Shown here piece by piece: positions 12,711 through 22,238 of a stretch of 64,000 nt of DNA. This DNA comes from an uncultured Pelagibacteraceae bacterium (lineage in GTDB: Bacteria; Pseudomonadota; Alphaproteobacteria; Pelagibacterales; Pelagibacteraceae): the NCBI GenBank assembly GCA_902562875.1, contig CACEVB010000006.1, positions 1 through 64,000 on the forward strand, in the 5' to 3' direction. The notes below the pieces were generated by a model. It had not been told where the DNA came from. It did no database searches and saw nothing but the letters and a program-made list of their open reading frames with translations. The position numbers were made by a program, and so were the translations under genes. Numbering within the stretch: the first letter of the stretch is position 1; each line of letters opens with the position of its first letter.

Positions 12711-13067
12711 TTAATTAAGTGCAGCTTGAGCTTTTTTTACAATGGTTTTAAAGGCTTCTGGATTGTCATATGCAATTTCAGCTAAAATCTTCCTATCAAT
12801 TTTTATTCCTGATTTGTTCAATCCATTAATAAATTTAGAATATGTTAAGCCCTCTTGTCTTACGCCTGCGTTAATTCTTTGTATCCAAAGTGATTTAAAT
12901 TCTCTTTTCTTGTTTCTTCTATCTCTATAAGCATATTGCATAGCCTTTTCCATAGCCTGCCTAGCAACTCTAATAGTATTTTTTCTTCTTCCCCACTGAC
13001 CTTTTACTGCCTTGAGGACTTTTTTATGTTTCGCTTTACTTGTTACTCCTCTTTTGACCCTTGCCAT
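12711..13067 (-). CDS. rplT: 50S ribosomal protein L20
   Basis: A 118-aa basic protein, typical L20: [19 protein letters not shown] at the start, then [37 protein letters not shown] and [17 protein letters not shown]. It acts in early 50S assembly and binds 23S rRNA; in enterobacteria it also represses its own operon. It starts 1 nt after the rpmI stop. Confidence 0.98.
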   Translation of the reverse strand: MARVKRGVTSKAKHKKVLKAVKGQWGRRKNTIRVARQAMEKAMQYAYRDRRNKKREFKSLWIQRINAGVRQEGLTYSKFINGLNKSGIKIDRKILAEIAYDNPEAFKTIVKKAQAALN

Positions 13068-13068
13068 A

Positions 13069-13275
13069 TCATCCTCTTAAACTGTAAGGCATATATGATT
13101 TAACGATTTTTCCATCTTGCTTCGACATTACAGTTGTACCTCTTTGTTTTCTAATCTGAGAATTTGTTCTTTTAATCATTCCATGTCTTTTTCCGGCTTG
13201 TGCCATTATTACTTTGCCCCTAGCTGAAATTTTGAATCTTTTTTTCGCTGAACTTTTTGTTTTTAATTTTGGCAT
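13069..13275 (-). CDS. rpmI: 50S ribosomal protein L35
   Basis: A 68-aa basic protein: [20 protein letters not shown], then [20 protein letters not shown] and a C-terminal YMPYSLRG. This is a full-length L35. It sits 52 bp downstream of infC and directly before rplT in the conserved infC-rpmI-rplT order. Confidence 0.98.
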   Translation of the reverse strand: MPKLKTKSSAKKRFKISARGKVIMAQAGKRHGMIKRTNSQIRKQRGTTVMSKQDGKIVKSYMPYSLRG

Positions 13276-13327
13276 AATTTCAGGGTTTATACTAAGTAAA
13301 ATTAAAATTTACAACATCAATTATAGG

Positions 13328-13873
13328 TTATAAAGGCTGGATTACCATTATCATTTGTTTACCGTCGAGTTTTGGGTGAAGTTCAACTTTACCTATATCC
13401 TTCATATCTGCTTTAATTTTTTCCATGAGATCGTTACCTAAATTAGAATGTTGCATTTCCCTACCCTTAAATCTTATAGTAAATTTAACTTTATCTCCTT
13501 TTGATAAAAATTTCTGAGCATTTTTAATTTTAAAAGTATAGTCGTGTACCTCAGTGACTGGTCGTAATTTAATTTCTTTTAACTCAATTTTCTTTTGTTT
13601 TTTTTTTGCCTTATTAATTTTTTTTTGCTGGTCGTATTTATATTTACCCATATCCATGATTTTACATACTGGCGGCTTTGCATTTGGAGCAATTTCGATT
13701 AAATCTAAATTTTCATTTTTTGCTTTTGAAATTGCCTCTTGTAAATTTAATACACCTAGGTTCTCTCCCTCAGAATTTATTACTTGAACTTCTGGTGAAG
13801 TTATTCTGCTATTAGCTCTTGGACCTTTTGGCCGTGTTCTTCTTTGGAAATAATTTTGTTTTGGAAATGGCAC
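13328..13873 (-). CDS. infC: Translation initiation factor IF-3 (GTG start)
   Basis: IF-3 prevents premature 50S joining and proofreads the start codon. It has 181 aa: the N-domain has RITSPEVQVINSEGENLGV, the linker KKKQKKIELKEIKLRPVTEVHDY, and the C-domain KFTIRFKGREMQH. The start is GTG (13871-13873), not ATG, reached after two tandem stops at the thrS end; other bacteria use AUU here, so a weak start codon may serve self-regulation. No strong ribosome binding site is visible, and coupling to thrS translation is likely. Confidence 0.96.
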   Translation of the reverse strand: MPFPKQNYFQRRTRPKGPRANSRITSPEVQVINSEGENLGVLNLQEAISKAKNENLDLIEIAPNAKPPVCKIMDMGKYKYDQQKKINKAKKKQKKIELKEIKLRPVTEVHDYTFKIKNAQKFLSKGDKVKFTIRFKGREMQHSNLGNDLMEKIKADMKDIGKVELHPKLDGKQMIMVIQPL

Positions 13874-13876
13874 TTA

Positions 13877-15790
13877 TTAAATAGGAGCTTTACTTAAAAG
13901 AGAAAATTTATTTTTAAATTCTTTTAATTGCATATTTTCTTGTTTATTAGAATCTAATCTTCTAATAGTTACCGTATTAGAGTCAACTTCTTTTTTTCCA
14001 CATATCAATAATAATGGGATTTTTTTTAAAGAATGTTCTCTAATTTTATAATTTAAGTTGTGATTTTTTAAATCTACTTCACTTAATATGCCAACACCTT
14101 TGAGTTCTTTATTAACTATTTTGGCATAATCATCAAATTCATCAGATACAGGTATCACCATTGTTTGCAAAGGTGATATCCAAAAAGGTAATTTTCCTGA
14201 ATAGTGCTCAATTAAAATTCCGATAAATCTCTCTAGTGATCCAAATAGAGCTCTGTGCAGCATCACAGGAACTTTTTTTGTACCATCTTTATCTACGTAA
14301 CTTGCTCCAAGTCTGCCTGGAAGATTTAAGTCTACTTGTAATGTTCCACATTGCCAGTCTCTTCCTATGGCATCCCTCAATACAAATTCTATTTTCGGAC
14401 CATAAAACGCTCCTTCACCATTATTAATAGAATACTCCAAACCTGTTTTTTTCATAGCTTTCAGCAAAGCTTCTTCTGATTTATCCCAAACATCATCTTC
14501 GCCTACTCTTACCTTGGGTCTATCTGAATATTTTAAAATTATATTTTCAAAACCTAAATCTTTATAAATATCTAATATAAGCTTAGTAACAGATAAACAT
14601 TCTTCTGTAATTTGTTCGTCCGTGCAGAAAATATGAGCATCATCTTGAGTAAAAGCCCTTACCCTTAATAATCCATGTAGTGCGCCAGATGGTTCATATC
14701 TGTGAACCTTTCCAAATTCGGACATTTTTAATGGTAAGTCTCTATAACTTTTTAAACCTTGATTAAAAACTTGCACACATCCTGGGCAATTCATTGGTTT
14801 AATTGCAAAAACTTTTTCATCTGGAGTAGTTGATGTGTACATGTTGTCACCAAATTTCTCCCAGTGACCAGACTTTTCCCACAAAGATCTATCCAAGATT
14901 TCTGGTGTATTTATCTCATCATAGCCTGCATGATTTTGTTTTTCTCTCATATAGAAGACAAGTTTTTGAAATAATTTCCATCCTTTATGGTGCCAAAAAA
15001 CTGATCCTGGGCTTTCTTCTCTAAAATGAAATAAATCCATTTCTTTACCCAATTTTCTGTGATCTCTTTTTTCGGCCTCTTCCAATCTTTTTAAGTATTG
15101 ATCAAGTTCTTTCTTTGATGGCCATGCAGTACCATAGATTCTTTGTAGCATTTCATTATTAGAGTCTCCCCTCCAATAAGCGCCAGCAACTTTCATCAAT
15201 TTAAAATATTTCCCAATTTTTCCTGTCGAAGATAAATGTGGACCTCTACAAAGATCATGCCAATCACCGTGAAAGTATATAGATATTTCCTCATTCTCTG
15301 GTATCGTTTCAATTATTTGAGCTTTGTAAATTTCTCCTTTTTTTTGAAAATGTTTTATTGCTTTTTCTCTATCCCAAACTTCTCTTTTAGTAATCTCATC
15401 TCTATCAACAATTTCCAACATTTGTTTTTCAATTTTTCTTAAATCATCTTCAGTAAAAGGCTCTTTTCTCGCAAAATCATAATAAAATCCATTCTCAATT
15501 ACAGGTCCAATCGTAACTTGAGTTCCAGGGAACAGTTCTTGAACAGCCATTGCAAGAATGTGTGCTGTATCATGTCTTATGGTTTCAACCCCTTCTAAAT
15601 TTTTTGAGGTAAAAATTTTTACTGTAGAGTCTTTTTCAACTAAAAAGCTTAAATCTTTAAGCTGCCCATCAACCTCCATAATAAGTGCCTGCTTTGATAA
15701 TGAGCTACTAATTTTTTCTGCAATTTGAGATCCATTAACAGCTTTCGAAAAACTGATTTGATTTCCATCAGGTAATTTTATATTTGGCAT
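13877..15790 (-). CDS. thrS: Threonyl-tRNA synthetase
   Basis: Charges tRNA-Thr; 637 aa. An N-terminal TGS domain (about 1-60) is followed by the editing domain with RHDTAHILA and DLCRGPHL, the class II core with the zinc Cys in MNCPGC, motif 2 YRYEPSGALHGLLRVR, and a C-terminal anticodon domain (LQTMVIPVSDEF). ATG 15790 overlaps the stop of the upstream glycosyltransferase by 1 nt (TAATG), and infC follows 3 nt after its stop. Confidence 0.97.
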   Translation of the reverse strand: MPNIKLPDGNQISFSKAVNGSQIAEKISSSLSKQALIMEVDGQLKDLSFLVEKDSTVKIFTSKNLEGVETIRHDTAHILAMAVQELFPGTQVTIGPVIENGFYYDFARKEPFTEDDLRKIEKQMLEIVDRDEITKREVWDREKAIKHFQKKGEIYKAQIIETIPENEEISIYFHGDWHDLCRGPHLSSTGKIGKYFKLMKVAGAYWRGDSNNEMLQRIYGTAWPSKKELDQYLKRLEEAEKRDHRKLGKEMDLFHFREESPGSVFWHHKGWKLFQKLVFYMREKQNHAGYDEINTPEILDRSLWEKSGHWEKFGDNMYTSTTPDEKVFAIKPMNCPGCVQVFNQGLKSYRDLPLKMSEFGKVHRYEPSGALHGLLRVRAFTQDDAHIFCTDEQITEECLSVTKLILDIYKDLGFENIILKYSDRPKVRVGEDDVWDKSEEALLKAMKKTGLEYSINNGEGAFYGPKIEFVLRDAIGRDWQCGTLQVDLNLPGRLGASYVDKDGTKKVPVMLHRALFGSLERFIGILIEHYSGKLPFWISPLQTMVIPVSDEFDDYAKIVNKELKGVGILSEVDLKNHNLNYKIREHSLKKIPLLLICGKKEVDSNTVTIRRLDSNKQENMQLKEFKNKFSLLSKAPI

Positions 15791-16944
15791 TAATCTATTA
15801 ATTTTTTGTACTCTGAATAAGTACTATTACACATTTTTTCAACATTAAATTTTCTGATTACGTTTTTTCTCCCTTCAGCACCTATACCATTAAGCGTAAC
15901 TTCGCTCAAATTAAGTATTTCGCTTAATTTTTCTCCTAAATTTTTTGAGTTACCCGATTCAAATAAAAAACCTGTTTTTTCATTTATTATTGTTTCATTT
16001 GAACCACCAATATCGCTTGCAATGATTGGTTTTCCCATAGATTGTGCCTCAACCGAAACTCTTCCAAAAGCTTCTGGTTCAACAGAAGATGAGACTACGA
16101 TATCAGATATTTCATATGCTATTGGCATCAATTCTAAATGATCAACAAAAATTATTTCTTTATTAAGTCTGTGCTGCTCGACTAGTCTAACAAGTTTTTT
16201 CCTATAAATTTTCCTACCTTGATCACTTCCTAAAATTATTGCAACAAAGTCTAACTTTGGTGAAAATTTCTTTAGATTGCTTATAGCCTCAATGAACATT
16301 TCCTGTCCTTTCCACTCGGTAAGTCTACCTGGTAGCAAAATAATTTTTTTACTTTCATCTATATTCCATTTTTTTTTTAATAGTATTTTATCTGTATCTT
16401 TAATTTTTTTTGGATTAAAGTAATCAGTATTAATACCTCTGAATATTACAAGAAATTTTTTTTTTGGATTTAAATAATTAGAATAATTATCTTTAATATG
16501 TGAGAATATAAAATTTGATCCAGCAATTACCAGATCAGATCGCACCATTACAGAATTATACCATTTTTTTAAAGAACTTTTAAAATTATAAGTTCCATGG
16601 AATGTAGTTACAAATTTTCTTCTTGTTAATTTTGTAGCAATTAAGCACGACCAGGCTGGTGCTCTACTTCTTGCGTGTACGATGCTAATATTATACAGCA
16701 CAATTATAAGTGATAAAATTATAGAATTAATTATTATCATAATAGGATTTTTACTTTGGACTGGGAGCCTTAATACTTTTACTTTTTTTTTATTAATATA
16801 CTTTATTAAAGGACCGCCACTTGTAACTATATATGATCCAAATTTATTTTCGTATAAATAGTGTGCTAAATCAAAACAACCTGTTTCTGCTCCACCGTAG
16901 CCAAGTTTGGGAATTACTTGTAAAACTTTTTTTTTTGATGACAT
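15790..16944 (-). CDS. Glycosyltransferase family 4 protein
   Basis: A GT-B retaining transferase, 384 aa. The N-terminal domain has KVLQVIPKLGYGGAETGCFD (about 6-25), then FHGTY. The C-terminal GT1 domain has LLPGRLTEWKG (UDP-sugar phosphate region) and the E-x7-E motif EPEAFGRVSVEAQ. Residues about 65-85 are hydrophobic, suggesting membrane association as in lipid-linked glycan enzymes. Translationally coupled to thrS by a TAATG overlap, it is the first gene of the translation operon; lipopolysaccharide or core-sugar assembly is an inference. Confidence 0.88.
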   Translation of the reverse strand: MSSKKKVLQVIPKLGYGGAETGCFDLAHYLYENKFGSYIVTSGGPLIKYINKKKVKVLRLPVQSKNPIMIIINSIILSLIIVLYNISIVHARSRAPAWSCLIATKLTRRKFVTTFHGTYNFKSSLKKWYNSVMVRSDLVIAGSNFIFSHIKDNYSNYLNPKKKFLVIFRGINTDYFNPKKIKDTDKILLKKKWNIDESKKIILLPGRLTEWKGQEMFIEAISNLKKFSPKLDFVAIILGSDQGRKIYRKKLVRLVEQHRLNKEIIFVDHLELMPIAYEISDIVVSSSVEPEAFGRVSVEAQSMGKPIIASDIGGSNETIINEKTGFLFESGNSKNLGEKLSEILNLSEVTLNGIGAEGRKNVIRKFNVEKMCNSTYSEYKKLID

Positions 16945-16986
16945 TTGGATTATTTATATATTAAGTAAGAATTCTAATAAACTTTT

Positions 16987-17742
16987 ATGAACAAAATTAA
17001 ATACTTAAAAATATCAAAAAATGTCAAAATTAGATACCTAACTAACAACTTAAAGAAGAATATTAATGTAGTTTTTCTACATGGTTTTATGTCCGACATA
17101 GATGGAGAAAAACCAAAAGTATTAAGTAAATTTTGTACAAAGCAAAAGATTGGTTTTCTAGCTATAGAATATTCAGGGCATGGAAAATCTTCAGGAAAAT
17201 TCACAAGTGGAAATATAACAAAATGGAGCAATCAAGTTAAAATAGCAATAAGCAAAATAATAAAAAAAAGAAAAATTATTTTAGTTGGCTCCAGTATGGG
17301 TTCCTGGTTGTCTGTCAAACAATTACTATTTTTTGGTAATCAAATTGGAGGTTTTATTGGCATAGGTTCGGCTCCAGAGTTTTTAGAAAAAGTTATGTGG
17401 AAAAAATTTACAAAGAAAATGAAAAAAGAGACAATAAAAAACGGAATATACAATCTTAAGCATGGAGGGTATGAATATCCCATTACATATCAGTTAATAA
17501 AAGATTCAAAAAAAAATAGAGTTTTAAACAAAAAAATATACATAAATTTATCTGTGACGTTGTTTCATGGATCAAAGGATGAGGCTATACCAGTAATTTA
17601 CTCCAGGCGACTTATCAAAACTTTTGTGAATGCAAGGAAAAAATTAATAATTTTTAAAAAAGGTGATCATAGTTTATTTGCAAAAAAGTATCAAAAAAAA
17701 ATATTAAGAGAGTTAAAAAAAATTATTTCTCAGAACGTTTAA
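16987..17742 (+). CDS. Alpha/beta hydrolase (ABHD10-like serine esterase)
   Basis: A 251-residue alpha/beta hydrolase without a signal peptide. The oxyanion region is VVFLHGFMSD (about 28-37), the nucleophile elbow is GSSMGSW (Ser about 103), the acid lies in HGSKDEAIP and the catalytic His in GDHSLF. The overall pattern (HGFMSDIDGEKP, YSGHGKSSG) resembles the alphaproteobacterial relatives of mitochondrial ABHD10, a thioesterase/esterase. It is divergent from the GT4 gene (42 bp) and overlaps the gltB end by 4 bp. The substrate is unknown. Confidence 0.8.
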   Translation: MNKIKYLKISKNVKIRYLTNNLKKNINVVFLHGFMSDIDGEKPKVLSKFCTKQKIGFLAIEYSGHGKSSGKFTSGNITKWSNQVKIAISKIIKKRKIILVGSSMGSWLSVKQLLFFGNQIGGFIGIGSAPEFLEKVMWKKFTKKMKKETIKNGIYNLKHGGYEYPITYQLIKDSKKNRVLNKKIYINLSVTLFHGSKDEAIPVIYSRRLIKTFVNARKKLIIFKKGDHSLFAKKYQKKILRELKKIISQNV

Positions 17743-20700
17743 ACAGCTAAACCTTTTACACTATTTTCTGTAATTGGATTTTCTAATTTATCTATCATTT
17801 CTTTTGGACAAATTTGATAAAAATAATTTAATTCAGTGTCAAAATTTTTTAATATCATGTTTGAAAGATTTGAATTTGTTTCTTTAAATTGTTCTAAAAT
17901 CAAATTTTTTAAGAATTTTTTCCAGTAACTTGTTTCGACTCTTTGCCAAATCACAGTTTCAGGGTTGACTCTTTTATCAAAAGTGTTGTGAATGTCATAT
18001 ACAAAAGACATCCCTCCTGTCATGCCTGCTCCAAAATTGTCACCTACTTCACCCAATATTACAATATTTCCACCAGTCATGTATTCACATCCATTAGAAC
18101 CACAACCCTCTACTACCGAAGTAGCTCCTGAATTTCTGACTGCAAATCTTTCACCTGCTTGGCCTGATGCGTAAAGCTTGCCTGATGTCGCTCCATACAA
18201 TACTGTATTTCCAATTATTGTATTATCTTTAGATACGAGATTACTCTCATCCTGTAATTTAATTGATATAATAGCTCCTGATAAACCTTTTGCTACATAG
18301 TCATTTGCATCACCAAATAAATTTAATTTTAGGCCCTTGGTTCCAAATGCTCCAAAAGACTGTCCAGCAGAACCTTTAAAACTGATTTCAACTTCATTAT
18401 CTTTTAATTTATTATTCCCAAATTTTTTATAAAGTTGATATGAAATTCTCGTACCGACTGCTCTATGAGTATTATGAATTTCATATATTTTTTTTATTTT
18501 TTCTTTTTTATCGATAGCATTTTCAATTTCTGGCCAAATCGTTTGATCCAAAGTATCTGGGACATTATTTATAATTGGTTTATCACAAAATGTTTTATTA
18601 TTTCCAGGATCTGCTTGTACAAAAAGTGGGTTTAAATCAAGATCGTCTAAATTAGAGGAGCCTTTACTTATCTGTTTTAATAGATCAGTCCTACCTATTA
18701 CATCGTTAAGTTTCGTAAAACCTAATTCAGCTAGAATTTCTCTGACCTCAGTTGCAATAAATTTAAATAAATTCACTACCTTATTTGGTGTACCCGTGAA
18801 TTTTTCTCTTAATTTTTCATCTTGGGTGCATACCCCAACTGGACAAGTATTTGAATGACATTGTCTAACCATTATACAACCCATCGCAACTAATGATGTC
18901 GTGGCCACTCCATACTCTTCGGCTCCCATCATTGCTGCTATGACAACATCACGTCCTGTCTTAATACCTCCATCTGTTTTTAAAGTTACAGTATGTCTCA
19001 AGTTATTTAATGTAAGAACTTGATTTGCCTCGGTTAATCCCATTTCCCATGGTATGCCAACATATTTGACACTTGTTTGGGGCGATGCTCCTGTTCCTCC
19101 ATTATGCCCTGATATTAAAATTATATCTGCCTTTGCCTTAGCAACACCTGCTGCAATTGTTCCAACACCAGATGAGGCCACTAGTTTAACGCTTACTCTC
19201 GCTTTAGGGTTTATTTGTTTAAGATCATATATTAACTGAGCTAGGTCCTCTATAGAATATATATCATGGTGTGGTGGTGGCGATATAAGTGTTACACCAG
19301 GCGTAGAATGTCTTAATTTTGCTATTTCATCTGTGACTTTGAAACCGGGTAGCTGTCCACCTTCGCCAGGCTTTGCTCCTTGAGCAATTTTAATTTCAAT
19401 TTCATTACAATTATTTAAATAATCCACAGTAACTCCAAATCTAGCAGAAGCAATTTGTTTAACTCTTGAATTTGCTGAATCTCCATTATCCATTACTTTG
19501 AACCGTTTAGCATCCTCTCCTCCTTCACCACTACATGATGCTCCCTTAATTCTATTCATCGCAACAGCTAAAGTTTCATGGGCTTCCTTGGAAAGAGCTC
19601 CGTGTGACATACTTCCACTTCCAAATCTTCTTAAAATATTTTCTAAAGGTTCTACCTCTTTGATATCTATTTTTTCTTTAATTTTGAAATCAACTAAATC
19701 TCTGAGATTAATTGGTGGGAGGTCGTGTATACCCTTTGAGTATTTTTTGTAAATCTCATAAGAATTATTTGAAACTGCAGTCTGAAGTAAGTGAATAAGT
19801 TTTCCTTGATACTGATGTTTTTCTCCATTTTTTCTATACCTATATAATCCTCCTATTGGTAAAATATTGGTATCGTTTTTAAATGCATCACTGTGTATTC
19901 CTCTAATTTTTTTTTCTATTCCGTATAATCCTATTCCAGATATTTTTGACGTAACTCCTGGAAAAAAGTCATTTACTATAGTTCTGCTTAGGCCAACAGT
20001 TTCAAAATTACATCCACCTCTATACGAACTAAGCACTGATATCCCCATTTTTGACATTATTTTTAAAAGACCTAAATTTACTGATTTTATATATCTTTTC
20101 ACACAGTCTTCGTAAGTAAGCTTTGGAAATAATTTTCTTTTATGTCTTTGAAATAAGCTATCAAAAGCTAAATATGGATTAATTGTCGTCGCCCCAACTC
20201 CAAGCACAGTCGCAAAAGAATGTGTATCTAAGCACTCACCGGATTGAACATTTATTGAAACATATCCTCTGAGACCTAATTTTACTAAATTAGTATGAAC
20301 TGCACCAACACTTAATAATGTAGGTATAGGGTATTTATTTTCAGAAATATTTTTGTCCGTTAGTATAATTTGAGTTATACCTTGTCTCACTGCTTCCTCG
20401 GTATCTTTTTTTATTTTATTAATACCATGTTCAAGTGTTTCATCTTTATTAAATGTACAATCAAAAATTTTATTATTTTTACCAAAATAGTTAACAAATT
20501 TGTCAAATTGTGAATTTGATAATATTGGGGTGTCTAAAACATAAATATTTTCTTCAGTTAGATTATTAAAATCTAAAATATTTCCTAAGTTTCCAAATCT
20601 AGTTTTCAGACTCATGACTTTATTTTCTCTTAAAGAGTCTATTGGCGGGTTTGTAACCTGGCTAAAATTCTGCCTAAAATAGTGATATAGTGGTCTATAT

Positions 20701-22238
20701 TTATCAGATAGAACTGCTAATGGAGTGTCATCACCCATTGAACCTGTTGCCTCTTTGGCATCTTCAGCCATTGGATGAAGTATTAGCTCTAGGTCCTCTA
20801 GACTATAACCAAAAACGTGTTGTCTTCTTTTTAATTCTAAATTTTCAAAAATATTTATCTCTTTATCAATTGGGAATTTTTTATCTAAATCAATTATTTG
20901 ATTATTAAAGTGTTTGTACTCTTTAGAAAGGTAATCTTTAATCTGACTATTGGTATAGACTTTACCTTTATCAATCCTTACTCCGAGTATTTCACCTGGC
21001 CCTAATCTTCCTTTCGTTACAATCTTTTTTTCATTTAAATAAACCATTCCAGTTTCAGATCCCGCAAATAATAATTTATCTCTAGTAATAGTATATCTTA
21101 ATGGTCTCAAACCGTTTCTATCAGATGCCACTATCACCCAATCGTTATCAGTTCCAGCAATAGCTGCAGGACCATCCCAAGGTTCCATTGTACTGTTTAA
21201 AAAATTGAATAATTTTAATTGGTTCGCTGGTAAAATTTTACTTTTTTTAGACCATGCATCTGGGATTAACATTAATTTTGTAAGAGGAGCCGAATGCCCT
21301 GACATAGTAAGTAACTCAAAAACGTTATCTAAAGAGGCTGAATCTGAATTTCCTTCAGGTATAACTGGCTTTAAATTTTCCATATTCTCATAATCGGCAC
21401 TAAACATATCTTCCTCATGAACCTTCATCCAATTTATATTTCCTTTTAATGTATTAATTTCTCCGTTATGCGCTATTGATCTAAAAGGTTGTGCCAAATC
21501 CCAGCTGGGAGCAGTATTAGTAGAAAATCTTTGATGAAAAATTGCAAATCTAGATTTGAATCTTTGATCTTTTAAATCTACGAAAAAGTCTGATAAAGCT
21601 TCAGCTAAAAACATACCCTTATAAATTATCGATTTAGAACTAAAAGAGCATATATAAAAGCTATTTAAATGTTTTAACCTACATTTGTTTTCAATTTTTC
21701 TTCTTGTTTCATATAATTTTCTCTCTAAATTCTTTCCAGTGATTTTATTATCATTAGTCTTAAAAAGTACTTGGGTTATTTCTGGTCTGGTAGCTTCGGC
21801 CTTTTCACCTAGAACTTGCGGATCAACAGGCACCTGTCTCCAACCATAAATATAGAAATTACTTTTGGTTAGCTCACTTTCAACAATAGTGCGGCACGCT
21901 TCTTGTGCCGAAAAGTCATTTCGTGGTAAAAAAATCATTCCAACACAAACCTCGTCTTTGATATTATGTTTGTGTCCAGTCGCCTCAATTTTCTCTATAA
22001 AAAAATCGTGAGGTATTTCTATGTGAATTCCTGCCCCATCTCCAGTTTTACCATCTGCATCTACAGCGCCTCTATGCCAAACTGCTTTTAACGCTTGGAT
22101 ACCATATTCCACAACTTGTCTTGTTTTTTTGCCCTCTGTTGAGGCTACCAATCCAACTCCACAGGCATCATGTTCCATTTTCTCGTTATAAACATTTGCC
22201 TTTTTTAGAATTTTTAAATTTTTATCTCTTAGGCTCAT
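17739..22238 (-). CDS. gltB: Glutamate synthase (NADPH) large subunit
   Basis: Converts 2-oxoglutarate and glutamine to two glutamates. It has 1499 aa, the full family length. The N-terminal nucleophile is Cys26 in HDACGVGLVAS after a 25-residue propeptide. The amidotransferase domain (about 26-430) has FHQRFSTNTAPSW and NGEINT. The FMN/synthase domain has FGSGSMSHGALS and GGTGASPQTS, and the 3Fe-4S cysteines lie in CIMVRQCHSNTCPVGVC. The C-terminal GxGxG helix has GGNIVILG. ATG 22238 overlaps the gltD stop by 1 nt. Confidence 0.98.
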   Translation of the reverse strand: MSLRDKNLKILKKANVYNEKMEHDACGVGLVASTEGKKTRQVVEYGIQALKAVWHRGAVDADGKTGDGAGIHIEIPHDFFIEKIEATGHKHNIKDEVCVGMIFLPRNDFSAQEACRTIVESELTKSNFYIYGWRQVPVDPQVLGEKAEATRPEITQVLFKTNDNKITGKNLERKLYETRRKIENKCRLKHLNSFYICSFSSKSIIYKGMFLAEALSDFFVDLKDQRFKSRFAIFHQRFSTNTAPSWDLAQPFRSIAHNGEINTLKGNINWMKVHEEDMFSADYENMENLKPVIPEGNSDSASLDNVFELLTMSGHSAPLTKLMLIPDAWSKKSKILPANQLKLFNFLNSTMEPWDGPAAIAGTDNDWVIVASDRNGLRPLRYTITRDKLLFAGSETGMVYLNEKKIVTKGRLGPGEILGVRIDKGKVYTNSQIKDYLSKEYKHFNNQIIDLDKKFPIDKEINIFENLELKRRQHVFGYSLEDLELILHPMAEDAKEATGSMGDDTPLAVLSDKYRPLYHYFRQNFSQVTNPPIDSLRENKVMSLKTRFGNLGNILDFNNLTEENIYVLDTPILSNSQFDKFVNYFGKNNKIFDCTFNKDETLEHGINKIKKDTEEAVRQGITQIILTDKNISENKYPIPTLLSVGAVHTNLVKLGLRGYVSINVQSGECLDTHSFATVLGVGATTINPYLAFDSLFQRHKRKLFPKLTYEDCVKRYIKSVNLGLLKIMSKMGISVLSSYRGGCNFETVGLSRTIVNDFFPGVTSKISGIGLYGIEKKIRGIHSDAFKNDTNILPIGGLYRYRKNGEKHQYQGKLIHLLQTAVSNNSYEIYKKYSKGIHDLPPINLRDLVDFKIKEKIDIKEVEPLENILRRFGSGSMSHGALSKEAHETLAVAMNRIKGASCSGEGGEDAKRFKVMDNGDSANSRVKQIASARFGVTVDYLNNCNEIEIKIAQGAKPGEGGQLPGFKVTDEIAKLRHSTPGVTLISPPPHHDIYSIEDLAQLIYDLKQINPKARVSVKLVASSGVGTIAAGVAKAKADIILISGHNGGTGASPQTSVKYVGIPWEMGLTEANQVLTLNNLRHTVTLKTDGGIKTGRDVVIAAMMGAEEYGVATTSLVAMGCIMVRQCHSNTCPVGVCTQDEKLREKFTGTPNKVVNLFKFIATEVREILAELGFTKLNDVIGRTDLLKQISKGSSNLDDLDLNPLFVQADPGNNKTFCDKPIINNVPDTLDQTIWPEIENAIDKKEKIKKIYEIHNTHRAVGTRISYQLYKKFGNNKLKDNEVEISFKGSAGQSFGAFGTKGLKLNLFGDANDYVAKGLSGAIISIKLQDESNLVSKDNTIIGNTVLYGATSGKLYASGQAGERFAVRNSGATSVVEGCGSNGCEYMTGGNIVILGEVGDNFGAGMTGGMSFVYDIHNTFDKRVNPETVIWQRVETSYWKKFLKNLILEQFKETNSNLSNMILKNFDTELNYFYQICPKEMIDKLENPITENSVKGLAV

